A program made the position numbers and the translations under genes. From CAZAFC01 sp964484675 (GTDB lineage Bacteria; Patescibacteriota; Saccharimonadia; Saccharimonadales; UBA4665): DNA of 64,000 nucleotides. Positions 50,494 through 59,494 of this stretch are shown here, in pieces (the stretch's first letter is position 1; the number at the start of each line of letters is the position of its first letter). Where the stretch lies: NCBI GenBank assembly GCA_964484675.1, contig CAZAFC010000004.1, positions 46,468 through 110,467 on the forward strand. The letters are read 5' to 3'. The notes below the pieces were generated by a model. That model had not been told where the DNA came from, did no database searches, and was given only the letters and a program-made list of their open reading frames with translations.

Positions 50494-53400
50494 CTACACG
50501 ACGAAGCTAACGAGCTTGCCGGGCACGACGATGATTTTCTTAGGCGTGTTGCCTTCGAGATGTTGGGCGACACGCGGCTCGGCTTGCGATTGAGCAACGA
50601 TTTCTTCCTTGGTAGCATCGGCCGGCAGTTCAATCTGGCCGCGCAGCTTGCCGTTCACCTGCACGGCGATGGTAATTGTGTCGCGCGCAAGGTATGCTTC
50701 GTCAAATTTCGGCCACTCGCTCAGATGCACCGAGGCGTCATGGCCCAGCTGCTGCCAAAGCTCGTCGGCAATGTGCGGCGCAAATGGCGCAAGTAGCTGC
50801 ACGTACGCTTCGACCGTAAATTTCCAGGCGTCAGCAGCCGCGAATTGATCCTGGGCCTTGACTTTGTAGAGCTCGTTGAGCAGCTCCATGAGCGAGGCGA
50901 TAGCCGTATTGAAGCCCATGTTCTCGAGGTCGAGAGTGACCTTTTTGATCGCGGCGTGAACGGCTCGATATAGGGCAGTTGCCTGGTCACCTGAGGCATT
51001 CGCCCTGCTCTGCCCACTTGATTGCGCAGGCATGCCAAGCCCAGCATTAGTCTCTCGATCACTTTCGGACAGTATTTTATCGTCGGCAGCCAGCTCGGCA
51101 TTTTTTTTGACACTCGCAGCCTGCATGTATTCCTGCGCGATGTTCCAGCTCCGTTGCAAAAAACGGAAGCTGCCGCCCATGCCTTCGACGCTCCAGTTGG
51201 CGACTTGATTCCAGGGGCCGATGAACAGCTCCATGATGCGGATCGAGTCGGCACCGTAGCCCTGCTCGATGAGCTCGTCGGGCTGGATAGTATTGCCCTT
51301 GCTCTTGCTCATTTTGGAGCCGTCGGGAGCGAGAATCATGCCGTGGTTGCGCAGCGCTTTGAACGGTTCACTGAAGTTAATCAGCCCGGCATCCTGCATC
51401 ACCTTGGTCCAAAAGCGCGCATAGAGCAGGTGCATCACGGCGTGCTCGGCGCCGCCGATGTATTCGTCCACAGGCAGCCAATATTTGGCGAGCTGCGGGT
51501 CGAACGGGCGCTCGGCGTTACGCGAGTCCGCAAAGCGCAGGAAGTACCAGCTCGAGCACGCGAAGCCGTCCATGGTGTCGGTTTCGCGCAGCGCTGCGCC
51601 GCCGCAATCGGGGCACGTGGTGTGCAGAAATTCCTCATTGCGCGCCAGCGGGCTGCGGCCGTCGCCACTCGGCTCAAAGCTGCTCATCTCAGGCAATTGC
51701 ACTGGCAGTTGATCTTCTGGCACGGCCACAATGCCCGGCTCGACCAGTTCAAACTCCCAAGCGATGAGGCCATTCGCACGAATCTTCTCGGCATAGCCAT
51801 CAGCCAGCGCGGCGTACGACGCCTCGAGCGCTGCCAGCGAATCCGGCGATTTTCCCGCAAAAATTGCGGCGAGCGTCGGCTTGTCCTCGAACAGCTCGGC
51901 CAATGTAGCAAAACGCCGCGCCTCGGTCACCTTGGCAAACTGCGTTTCGCCCGTTGTCTTATTGACAAATCTGAGATATTCCCCCGGTCGAATTTCGGCA
52001 AAACGCCGCTCGGGCTCGTCGGGATTGTCGGCCCGCGACTCGATCGTTTTGGTGCCGTCAAGCAAGTGCTGCCAGATGTCGGCATGGTAAAAATTGAGCA
52101 CTTTGGCCTCGCGCTCGATGCGCTGCTTGCACGCATCGCAGTGCACGATCGGAATCGGCGCACCCCAGTAGCGCTGGCGGCTAATCAGCCAATCGCGCAT
52201 TTTGTAGTTGATCTTTTCGTGCGCCGAGCCCTGCGCCGCCAGGTCAGCCACCACGCGTTCGCGCATCTCGCTGCTGCTCAGGCCGTCATATTTGCCGGAG
52301 TTGATCATCACGCCTTCTGCATGATTTGGCGACATGCCATGCAGATAATTATCGAGTGTCGCCGTTGCGTCTACCTCTGGCAACGAGGCGCGCAGCTCAT
52401 CCATGCTGACCCATTGCACTTCCTGAATCGCACGCTCCTCATCGCTCACGGGCACCTGCCCGAGACTGCGCAACGTGACGGCGATGGTGTGGATTTTGGC
52501 GCGGCGATTTTCCTTTTTCAGCTCGTGGTAAAACTGCGCGTAGTACGGCGCGCCGACAATCCGCGCGTCGCCCGTATCGGTGTAGCCGGTCTCTTCGCGC
52601 AGCTCGCGCAGACCAGCCGTCACGATATCTTCGTCGCCTTCCAGGCCGCCAATCGGCAGACAAAATGTCGGCGTTTCCCACTTGAGCAACTTCAACAGCA
52701 GATATTTTTCCTCGGCCGGATGCTTGACGATGCACTGCACTGCGACGCGCTCCTGGAACGGCTGGCCGGACCGCGGCGGCCGCACGCCATCGATAAATTC
52801 CTGCGCCACCACCGATCGAACCGGCAGCGCGAACTTCTGCGCAAATTCGTAATCACGCTCGTCGTGCGCCGGCACTGCCATAATTGCGCCCGTGCCGTAG
52901 CCCATCAGCACGTAGTCGGCAACCCACACCGGGATTTTCTCGCCGGTCGCCGGATTCAGCACACTCGCGCCGGTAAACACGCCGGTTTTTTCGCGGTTGG
53001 TTTCCTGACGCTCGATGTCTGACTTGTTGCGCGTTTTTTGCTGATAATGCTCAACCTGCTGCCGATGCTCCGGCGTGGTGAGCTCGGCGACCATCGGATG
53101 CTCCGGCGCAATCACCACAAACGTCACGCCGTAAATCGTATCCGGCCGCGTAGTAAACACCTTGAGCGAAGGAGTTCCCGACTTTGCGCCAGTATCGTGC
53201 TGATCTGTTTCACTTGCGCCGTGAGTTTCGCGAGCAGAACCGCGGGCGGACTCAGAAATCTCGCCGTCGTCCGCAACAGCAAACTCAATCTCGGCGCCCT
53301 TACTCCGGCCGATCCAGTTGCGCTGCGTTGACTTGATAGATTCCGACCAATCCAGGTCGTCCAGGTCGGCCGCCAGCCGGTCGGCGTAGCGCGTGATGCG

Positions 53401-53979
53401 GAAAAACCACTGTTTGAGCGCCTTTTTCTCCACTTCAGAACCGCAGCGCCAGCAGCGTCCGGCCTCAACTTGCTCGTTGGCCAGCACTGTTTTGTCGACC
53501 GGGCACCACCACTGCAAACTCTCTTTTTGGTACGCAAGCCCGCGCCTGAACAGCAGCAGGAAAAACCACTGCGTCCACGTATAATAGGCCGGATCGGAGC
53601 TGTCGATTTCGCGCGACCAGTCGTAGCCAAAGCCCATTTGTGTGAGTTGCTGCCTGAATTTGCCGGTGTTTTCGTCGATGGCTTGGCGCGGGCTGATGCC
53701 GGTTTTGATGGCGTAATTCTCAGCCGGCAGCCCAAAGGCGTCCCAGCCCATTGGGTGCAGCACGTTGTAGCCGCGCATGCGGGCGAATCGGCTGAGCGCG
53801 TCGCCGATGGCGTAATTGCGCACGTGCCCGACGTGCATCGCCGCGCCACTCGGGTACGGGAAAAACTCAAGCAGGTATTTCTTGGGCTTGTCGGCACCGT
53901 CCAGCGCGCGGTACACGCCGTCGGCTTCCCATCGCTGCTGCCATTTTTGTTCGAACTCTTTTGGATTGTAGCGTTGCAC
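50494..53979 (-). CDS. leuS: leucyl-tRNA synthetase with inserted Nudix and ASCH domains
   Basis: 1161 residues against about 810-880 for bacterial LeuRS. HIGH motif HVGH (49-52), CP1 editing domain with TTRPDT (276-281) and AVPAHDERD (368-376), KMSKS at 889-893, and a normal anticodon-binding end. Two insertions are visible. Residues about 405-550 form a Nudix domain with a perfect box (GGLEGDEDIVTAGLRELREE, then TGY at 443-465), placed late in the editing domain. Residues about 626-745 form an ASCH-type beta-barrel (HADIWQHLLDGTKTIESRAD; RPGEYLRFVNKTTGETQFAK), placed between GAPIPIVHCDACK and the next LeuRS block. Start is GTG 53979 with AGCAGGAG upstream. The insertions could sense or hydrolyse nucleotides or bind RNA. 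Confidence 0.95.
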   Translation of the reverse strand: MQRYNPKEFEQKWQQRWEADGVYRALDGADKPKKYLLEFFPYPSGAAMHVGHVRNYAIGDALSRFARMRGYNVLHPMGWDAFGLPAENYAIKTGISPRQAIDENTGKFRQQLTQMGFGYDWSREIDSSDPAYYTWTQWFFLLLFRRGLAYQKESLQWWCPVDKTVLANEQVEAGRCWRCGSEVEKKALKQWFFRITRYADRLAADLDDLDWSESIKSTQRNWIGRSKGAEIEFAVADDGEISESARGSARETHGASETDQHDTGAKSGTPSLKVFTTRPDTIYGVTFVVIAPEHPMVAELTTPEHRQQVEHYQQKTRNKSDIERQETNREKTGVFTGASVLNPATGEKIPVWVADYVLMGYGTGAIMAVPAHDERDYEFAQKFALPVRSVVAQEFIDGVRPPRSGQPFQERVAVQCIVKHPAEEKYLLLKLLKWETPTFCLPIGGLEGDEDIVTAGLRELREETGYTDTGDARIVGAPYYAQFYHELKKENRRAKIHTIAVTLRSLGQVPVSDEERAIQEVQWVSMDELRASLPEVDATATLDNYLHGMSPNHAEGVMINSGKYDGLSSSEMRERVVADLAAQGSAHEKINYKMRDWLISRQRYWGAPIPIVHCDACKQRIEREAKVLNFYHADIWQHLLDGTKTIESRADNPDEPERRFAEIRPGEYLRFVNKTTGETQFAKVTEARRFATLAELFEDKPTLAAIFAGKSPDSLAALEASYAALADGYAEKIRANGLIAWEFELVEPGIVAVPEDQLPVQLPEMSSFEPSGDGRSPLARNEEFLHTTCPDCGGAALRETDTMDGFACSSWYFLRFADSRNAERPFDPQLAKYWLPVDEYIGGAEHAVMHLLYARFWTKVMQDAGLINFSEPFKALRNHGMILAPDGSKMSKSKGNTIQPDELIEQGYGADSIRIMELFIGPWNQVANWSVEGMGGSFRFLQRSWNIAQEYMQAASVKKNAELAADDKILSESDRETNAGLGMPAQSSGQSRANASGDQATALYRAVHAAIKKVTLDLENMGFNTAIASLMELLNELYKVKAQDQFAAADAWKFTVEAYVQLLAPFAPHIADELWQQLGHDASVHLSEWPKFDEAYLARDTITIAVQVNGKLRGQIELPADATKEEIVAQSQAEPRVAQHLEGNTPKKIIVVPGKLVSFVV

Positions 53980-54265
53980 TCTAAACTCCTGCTGCGTTGC
54001 TGTCTTATCTGAAGTATACCGGATTTTGGTGTGAGAAAATAGCGCCCTAGCGGGCGAGAAGCAGAGTGAGGCTGGTGCGTGGCGCGCTCATGATATCAGG
54101 AGCATAGCATAGTTTGCTCGCCAGCGGAACTTATTTCGCGCGGGATGTGCCGATTACGCCCGAGTTGCAGGGAGGTAGTTTTGGTTATACAATATAGTTT
54201 CTTTGTTGAGACCGTCCGCGTTTTGGCCGTGACTCCAAAGTACGTCTTCAGATAAGTAGAAATGA

Positions 54266-54323
54266 GCGAGGTGAGCTGCGAGGCCACGGAATCGAACGTC
54301 CGCGACCCGGCAGTTCACCTCGC
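54266..54323 (+). repeat. hairpin upstream of the 54363 gene
   Basis: A 9-bp stem (GCGAGGTGA with TCACCTCGC) with further GCTG/CAG pairing. It lies 40 bp before the gene, as the 14100 hairpin does before plsC. The rest of the gap 53980-54362 contains a likely promoter (TATACAATATAG near 54187) and no gene. Confidence 0.55.
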
Positions 54324-54362
54324 CGAGATGGATGCAAAGCCCGTTCGACCAAAGGAGCTCGC

Positions 54363-54827
54363 ATGACTTCTTCGCCAGCAGGCTCGCAGGACCCCAACAA
54401 CCCCGACCCATACCGCAAGCGTGCGGCAGAAAACCTGGAGATTCCCATCGCTGGTATGCTGCCTGGCTGGCTATTCTCCGGCCATCCTGGTGTGCCAGAA
54501 TTCCCGAACTTCCCCTCATTCGCGGACCTCGTGGCCACCCCATATACCGTACGGCTGAAGAACCGCGCGCTCCTGGAGTTTCTGGGAGCCGAGCTCGTAG
54601 CGCTGGGGAGCGACGCCACGATCAGCGATATAATGACTTCAGCCGACAAGTGGCTCGACTTCATCAAGGTCAATATTGGCAATGCCAATCCAGTCGTCCC
54701 CTGGTTGGATCCCGCACGAAAGTTCCTGTGTCGCTGCGGGAAATACGTCTACGCCCGTCAGGTGCACGCGTGCGAGTACACTCAGGATAACGGCACCTCG
54801 AGCGCCGCCGAAGGTGGCCGGCACTAA
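54363..54827 (+). CDS. unknown cassette protein with Cys/His cluster
   Basis: 154 residues, soluble. A C-terminal CRCGKYVYARQVHAC segment could form a small zinc site. The N-terminal half is Pro-rich (PIAGMLPGWLFSGHPGVPEF). No family recognised. ATG 54363 has AAAGGAG upstream. Its transcript ends in a 15-bp hairpin and then a hammerhead ribozyme. Confidence 0.68.
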   Translation: MTSSPAGSQDPNNPDPYRKRAAENLEIPIAGMLPGWLFSGHPGVPEFPNFPSFADLVATPYTVRLKNRALLEFLGAELVALGSDATISDIMTSADKWLDFIKVNIGNANPVVPWLDPARKFLCRCGKYVYARQVHACEYTQDNGTSSAAEGGRH

Positions 54828-54847
54828 GCTTGCAGCAAGCGCCCAAA

Positions 54848-54891
54848 CGAAAGCGCCAGGAGAGCGGCACATCCGACTCCTGGCGCTTTCG
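54848..54891 (+). terminator. cassette hairpin before ribozyme 3
   Basis: A perfect 15-bp stem (CGAAAGCGCCAGGAG with CTCCTGGCGCTTTCG), 20 bp after the stop. Confidence 0.8.
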
Positions 54892-54957
54892 GACCGCCAC
54901 TACACTACTTGTGCCGGCATACCACGCACCTCCGTTCATCTCGCTATTTCTGCTATC

Positions 54958-55010
54958 TTCGTTCCGCAAGTGTGCGCTTGTGCTGATGAGCTCAAAAGAG
55001 CGAAAACGAA
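54958..55010 (+). ncRNA. hammerhead ribozyme 3 (type III)
   Basis: Stem III TTCGT (54958-54962), U16.1 54963, cleavage-site C17 54964, stem I CGCAAG/CTTGTG with one G-U pair (54965-54970 with 54977-54982), core CTGATGA (54983-54989), stem II GCTC-AAAA-GAGC (54990-55001), core GAAA (55002-55005), stem III ACGAA (55006-55010). Stem II and III sequences differ from the other two copies but pairing is kept, which is covariation support. Confidence 0.88.
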
Positions 55011-55045
55011 CCTCTTGCCCCTGGCGCGACTGCTCGCTCCAGCAA

Positions 55046-55888
55046 TTAGCGGCCAAAAAATTCGCCGCGCTGGCCAGGCGCCACATTGAACATCTGGCTG
55101 AATGTGACCAGCTGGTATTTACTCTGAAGCGTCGTCAAAATCTTCGGCAGCGCCGCGACCGTTTGTGGATAAATATCGTGCATGTCGATCACGCCACCAG
55201 GCTTCGCGGATGCCGCAACCGCTGCCACAATGGCTGCTGGATTGTGCTCGTGCCAGTCCTGCGGATCGATGTTCCACATGGCCAGTGTGAGCGGAATTTG
55301 CGCGCGCATCAAGTCGCTCACATCCCCATATGGTGGCCGAAATAACGTTGGTGCCGGCACGCCCGCCCCCGTGACGGCAGCTTGCGTCAAGTTCACCTGA
55401 TCAGCCATTTGATCGGCGGGCAGATTTGCCACATCCGGGTGGCTCCAGCTGTGATTGCCGATTTCATCACCATCGCTGTGCATTCGCGCGAGCAGGCCGG
55501 GCATGTGCACGGCACGGTTGCCAATCACGAAAAACGTCGCCGATGCATGGGCTTGCTCGAGAATTGCCAAAATCTGCGGCGTCGTAATTGGATTCGGTCC
55601 GTCGTCGAAGGTCAACGCGATACAAGCTACAGCCGAACAATTCGGCGCCGGCCGAGCGGCGGTGGGTGCACTTGGCTGGCTCGGCATAAGCGATTCGATC
55701 ACTGGCGCTGATTTGGCCGACTGTGCAGTAGCGGGGGTGATCAGCCGGTGCCAGCCATGCACCAGCGCCGGCCAGCCGCCCACACCCACGTAGCAGCACG
55801 CAAGCGCTACTATGAGCACGACCACCTGAGGGCGCAGCAGAAAAATTCCGCGGCGCGGGCGTGGCTTCATGGTTCGTTTCATGGGCAT
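55046..55888 (-). CDS. polysaccharide deacetylase (NodB fold)
   Basis: 280 residues. N-terminal signal anchor (FLLRPQVVVLIVALACCYVG), then the NodB domain: ALTFDDGPNPITTPQILAIL (metal Asp), IGNHSWSHPDVANL (HSxxHP metal His), RPPYGD, and late DMHDIYPQTV. It removes N-acetyl groups from peptidoglycan or another envelope polymer outside the membrane. It lies 27 bp downstream of the MurF-like gene and is probably co-transcribed. Confidence 0.93.
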   Translation of the reverse strand: MPMKRTMKPRPRRGIFLLRPQVVVLIVALACCYVGVGGWPALVHGWHRLITPATAQSAKSAPVIESLMPSQPSAPTAARPAPNCSAVACIALTFDDGPNPITTPQILAILEQAHASATFFVIGNRAVHMPGLLARMHSDGDEIGNHSWSHPDVANLPADQMADQVNLTQAAVTGAGVPAPTLFRPPYGDVSDLMRAQIPLTLAMWNIDPQDWHEHNPAAIVAAVAASAKPGGVIDMHDIYPQTVAALPKILTTLQSKYQLVTFSQMFNVAPGQRGEFFGR

Positions 55889-55915
55889 TATTCTGGCAGA
55901 ATCAGACGTAAAAAG

Positions 55916-57571
55916 CTAGCGCTCAGGTGGCGCGCCAAACTGCCGCTGCTTGATGCGCATCCAATACGTCGACTGCCGAACGAGCTGCGTGGCGTCGGCC
56001 GGATCGGCAAGCAAAGACTTGAGCGACTCTTCGGCAAATACCTTATTCTGAGAGCCTTTGGCCAGCACGATGGCGTCATCTTTGAGCTTTTTGCGCACGT
56101 ACTCGCCGGCTTCGTACGGGCTCTTGAACGTTTTGACCTTGCAGCCGCGCTCTTGAGCCGCTGGCGCAAGGTAATCCTGCGCGAACTCGCCAATCGTACA
56201 AACCAACTCGAGCTTGCGCGGGTCGCAGTGGAGCCCAACTTCGCGGTGCGCCTCTGGCGCGTAATCGCCCAGCTCATTCATACTGCCCAAGATCGCAATT
56301 CGGTGCGCTGCTTTGGCCGCATATAACACGTCGAGCGCCGCTTTGGCGGACGTCGGACTTGCATTATATGTGTCGTCAAGAATCGTTGCGCCCTTAAGCC
56401 CATGCAAGATCTGCATCCGCCCCGCAAATGGGCGAATTTCCGCCGCACCACGCACTAGTTCCTGCTCAGTCAGGCCAAGTGCTCGCGCCGTCGCCAGCGC
56501 CGCCAGCGCCACCGCCGCACCCTGTTCGCCAAGCATAGCGACATGCACTGAAAAATCGAGCTTGCCGAATTCCAGCTTCAGCCGCTGGCCAGCCAGGCCG
56601 TCCGACGTACGCTTGACGAGTCGATACGTTGCGTTTTCGTGCTGCCCAAATGACGTGAGATTGGTGGCAGGCGGCGGCACAAACGCCTCCGGAATCGAAT
56701 CAAGCCCCAGCAAAATCTGCTTGGAATACTGCATCGCGCTCAGCTCTTCGGCAGCAACGGCCTCGAGCGTTCCGAAAAATTCCATATGCTCAGGCACAAT
56801 CGCCGTCACCACGAGCACATCCGGCCGCACATACGCAAAGCTTGGCACATCGCCCGGCTTGTCAGTGCCCAGCTCGACCACCACAAAATCGAAGGGAAAC
56901 TCGCGCCGTATCGCGCGCTCATTTCGGAGAAAAACTCTCAGCCACCCCCAAACATTCAGCAACGAAGGCATGGTTTCGCCAAAAAACACGAGCGGCACCG
57001 TCGTGGCGTCATTATAATTACCAGCCTGCCAACGCACGCGTTTGGTCGCGTCGAGCACGTTCGCGATCGCCAGCTTGGTCGAGGTTTTGCCCACGCTACC
57101 AACCACAGCTACAACTTGAAAGTGATGCCGTGAGCGCAATCGCCGCACCTGCGCCCTCAGCGCACGCACCACAATTGCTCGGCCAACCGCCTTGGGGTGC
57201 GCCAGGCCATGAGCCGCGCGGTATAGCGCGATCAGCAGCCACCATACGTGCGGCACGACAATTGGCCACGCCACAATCAATGCCGCCCCAAAAGACAGCC
57301 CGCCAGCCGACCGGCCACGCGCCCACATATCGATCAAAAATAGCCCGCTCAGCACTTGCACGGTGGCCAGCAGACTCCCGCCCAGCACCAACTTGCGCAT
57401 GGTGCGTGTCGGAGATGGCAGCGGCTGCTTAACCCGCTTGGCAAAATCGTTCGTCGTCCAAAACGCTCGCAAAAACGCGTTGGCATGGTACTGCTGCTCG
57501 CGCAAAAGTTCGGCCATCGCCGGAATATAGCGCCAAGAATACAGCGCCGCGAGGTTACGCAGCACGCACAT
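55916..57571 (-). CDS. MurF-like Mur ligase with N-terminal membrane segments
   Basis: 551 residues. About 130 N-terminal residues contain two or three helices (LVLGGSLLATVQVLSGLFLI; IVAWPIVVPHVWWLLIALY); then the ATP-binding loop VGSVGKTSTKLAIA, central NYNDATTVPLVFF and VVELGTDKPGDV, and C-terminal RMQILHGLKGATILDDTYNA, then SPTS. It ligates an amino acid or peptide to a UDP-sugar; MurF is likely, but a membrane-bound variant could act on another substrate. The start is ambiguous: ATG 57571 or GTG 57565; it overlaps a leaderless 16-codon frame. Confidence 0.88.
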   Translation of the reverse strand: MCVLRNLAALYSWRYIPAMAELLREQQYHANAFLRAFWTTNDFAKRVKQPLPSPTRTMRKLVLGGSLLATVQVLSGLFLIDMWARGRSAGGLSFGAALIVAWPIVVPHVWWLLIALYRAAHGLAHPKAVGRAIVVRALRAQVRRLRSRHHFQVVAVVGSVGKTSTKLAIANVLDATKRVRWQAGNYNDATTVPLVFFGETMPSLLNVWGWLRVFLRNERAIRREFPFDFVVVELGTDKPGDVPSFAYVRPDVLVVTAIVPEHMEFFGTLEAVAAEELSAMQYSKQILLGLDSIPEAFVPPPATNLTSFGQHENATYRLVKRTSDGLAGQRLKLEFGKLDFSVHVAMLGEQGAAVALAALATARALGLTEQELVRGAAEIRPFAGRMQILHGLKGATILDDTYNASPTSAKAALDVLYAAKAAHRIAILGSMNELGDYAPEAHREVGLHCDPRKLELVCTIGEFAQDYLAPAAQERGCKVKTFKSPYEAGEYVRKKLKDDAIVLAKGSQNKVFAEESLKSLLADPADATQLVRQSTYWMRIKQRQFGAPPER

Positions 57572-57605
57572 TTGCAGACTCCGCGTCGCGCCAAATCGCA
57601 ATCAT
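57555..57605 (-). CDS. 16-residue leaderless leader peptide of the MurF-like gene
   Basis: TATACT (57612-57617) lies exactly 6 nt before ATG 57605, the genome's standard leaderless promoter. The frame encodes MIAIWRDAESANVRAA and ends at TAA 57555-57557, overlapping the first codons of the MurF-like frame. As with 34290-34331, the downstream start would be coupled to it. A misplaced frame by sequencing error is the alternative. Confidence 0.45.
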   Translation of the reverse strand: MIAIWRDAESANVRAA

Positions 57606-57611
57606 ACAAGC

Positions 57612-57617
57612 AGTATA
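57612..57617 (-). promoter_or_regulatory. -10 box of MurF-like operon
   Basis: TATACT on the minus strand, 6 nt before ATG 57605. Confidence 0.6.
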
Positions 57618-57655
57618 TGCGACATTCGTTCGAAAAGCCCGACTTTTTTGCATGA

Positions 57656-58477
57656 TTACTTACCTCGTGAAATCAAGTATGCGATCACGACCGCCAAGCC
57701 GAGTACCACAAGGCCCATAACCGCCAAGAACAGAGCCTTAGGCTCACGACGCTGATTATGGCCATTAATCACTGGCGGCAGCGGGCCAGTTGGCGGGTGC
57801 GGCGGTGCGACCATCGACGGCGAAACAGCCGCCGAAGGCATAGGCCCAGCCGGCGCGTTGGGGTTTGACACCCCTGGCGGAGTCGGCAAACCGCCCGGCA
57901 TACCCGGCTGCGGAGGCATTGATGGTTGCGGGGCAAAAGGCTGCATTCCGGGAGCGTTCGGCATCCCCGGTTGGGCACCAAAAGCTGGCGCATTAGGAGT
58001 CGGCATTGTCCCGAGCTGCGACGTTTGAGGCTCTTGGGCGCCTGCGTTCATACCCGGCTGCGGCGGATTGTACGCACCGTAGGCTGGGTTTTGCCCACTA
58101 AAATCAGGCTGAGGCACCGAAGCGTTGCCGGCAAATCCCGGCTGGCCGGCCACACCTGGCTGGCTCGTACCGCCGTCGAATGACGCGGGAGCGCCAAAAG
58201 CTGGCGCATCATGCGAGATTGTTGTCGTAATCTCAGTCGGCTGTGACGCCGGCTCAGCACCAGGCGCCCCTACATCTTCAGGCACAGGATCGACATATGG
58301 CGACGGCGCGGCGAGCGGATTTTGACCCGGCACCGGTGGCTGAGGTGAACCGAGCGGCGCACCGTAGGGTTGCGCGCCAGGAGCCGGTGGAGCGCTGTTG
58401 TACGCGCCAAAGTTCGGTGGTGGCGTGTATGGTTGGTTCGTGGGATTTGGTGGCGTGGGAGTTTGTTGTGGATCCAT
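57656..58477 (-). CDS. Pro/Gly-rich tail-anchored protein
   Basis: 273 residues. About 230 residues of Pro, Gly, Ala, Gln and Asn low complexity with repeated QPGMP-like units (PQPSMPPQPGMPGGLPTPPG), then a single C-terminal helix (ALFLAVMGLVVLGLAVVIAY) and LISRGK. Topology would place the disordered region on one side of the membrane. Unknown envelope role. Confidence 0.75.
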   Translation of the reverse strand: MDPQQTPTPPNPTNQPYTPPPNFGAYNSAPPAPGAQPYGAPLGSPQPPVPGQNPLAAPSPYVDPVPEDVGAPGAEPASQPTEITTTISHDAPAFGAPASFDGGTSQPGVAGQPGFAGNASVPQPDFSGQNPAYGAYNPPQPGMNAGAQEPQTSQLGTMPTPNAPAFGAQPGMPNAPGMQPFAPQPSMPPQPGMPGGLPTPPGVSNPNAPAGPMPSAAVSPSMVAPPHPPTGPLPPVINGHNQRREPKALFLAVMGLVVLGLAVVIAYLISRGK

Positions 58478-58546
58478 AGAGCTTCTTTCAGCTTACGGTT
58501 GGTGCTTCCGCTTCATTATACATAAGCGCATGCCGGACGCCAAAGG

Positions 58547-59488
58547 CTATTGCAGGTCACTCAAACGCTGCTGCAAGACACCTTGCGTCACCGTGTGCGC
58601 CGGCACCGACGACTGCACCGGCACGCCAAGCGCCGAGTACGTCTGCACATATTGCCCAGCAAGGTTGACCTTGGCGAGCTGGGCCGCGTGCGCATCGACC
58701 GTCACCGAAACAGGAATCGGCTGGGCGCCTTGGTAGCTATTGGGGTCGACTTGGTTGAAATCAGGCAAGCCCATATCAATCGCAAAATCTTTCATCATGC
58801 GCACATAAGGAATTGGCGGAATCGTCAAATCATAGGTGTACAGTAGCCGGCCATGCTCATGCGAAATCTTTGGCTTGGCAAGCGATGAGCCATACAAAAG
58901 CGAGGCGCGCATCTCTCGCACAAGATTGGCGCGCGCCGTGCTCGTGAGCGCCGCCAGCGGGATTGGCATTGCCCCGACCGGCAAGCCTGTACCGAGTACC
59001 GCTTGATGGTAGAGCAGGCTGACGCCCGCCGGATCAGAGGCGTCGGGGCTGATTTTGGCCCACACGCCGGCCAGCGACGAAGCGTCAAATGGCTTGCCAC
59101 TCTTGGTTTTCTGATCGGTTTGGATGCTTGCGTAGCGAATATAGTTGGCTTTTGGCGTGCCGAGCGTTTCGGTTTTGATGGTCGTGTTGGCTTGCCGAAC
59201 GATCGTGAGCGAGCGCGCCAAAGCCTGCGGCCCAGTTTGATACTGAACTGTTTGCGAAACGCTTGTGCCATTCGTATCCTGCGAAAACTGCACCGTGGCC
59301 GCCGACGTCGACAGACTCTGATTCACCATCCGCCAGAACACACGCTGTGGGTCCACGCTCACCTTGTTCCACCAAAAAAGCGCCGAAAAAACCAGCAGCA
59401 CCATCCCGCCGCCATATAGCCACAGCCACCGCGCGTTGCGTTGCGCAAAACGAATAAACGGATCGGTGGCAGGAGATGATTCGGTCAT
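58547..59488 (-). CDS. single-pass membrane protein with extracytoplasmic domain, unknown
   Basis: 313 residues: short cytoplasmic start, one helix (WLWLYGGGMVLLVFSALFWW), then a large beta-rich domain ending PAHTVTQGVLQQRLSDL. No family recognised. Leaderless: TACAAT at 59495-59500, 6 nt before ATG 59488. Confidence 0.78.
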   Translation of the reverse strand: MTESSPATDPFIRFAQRNARWLWLYGGGMVLLVFSALFWWNKVSVDPQRVFWRMVNQSLSTSAATVQFSQDTNGTSVSQTVQYQTGPQALARSLTIVRQANTTIKTETLGTPKANYIRYASIQTDQKTKSGKPFDASSLAGVWAKISPDASDPAGVSLLYHQAVLGTGLPVGAMPIPLAALTSTARANLVREMRASLLYGSSLAKPKISHEHGRLLYTYDLTIPPIPYVRMMKDFAIDMGLPDFNQVDPNSYQGAQPIPVSVTVDAHAAQLAKVNLAGQYVQTYSALGVPVQSSVPAHTVTQGVLQQRLSDLQ

Positions 59489-59494
59489 GCCTTT

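Noticed and set aside
51022..53022. 666-residue plus-strand frame
   Set aside because: Antisense to leuS, low-complexity Arg/His/Val content and no ribosome site.
54266..54323. tRNA-like sequence with a GTTCGATTC T-loop on the minus strand
   Set aside because: The T-stem does not pair and no acceptor or anticodon arm can be folded; the pairing present fits a simple hairpin.
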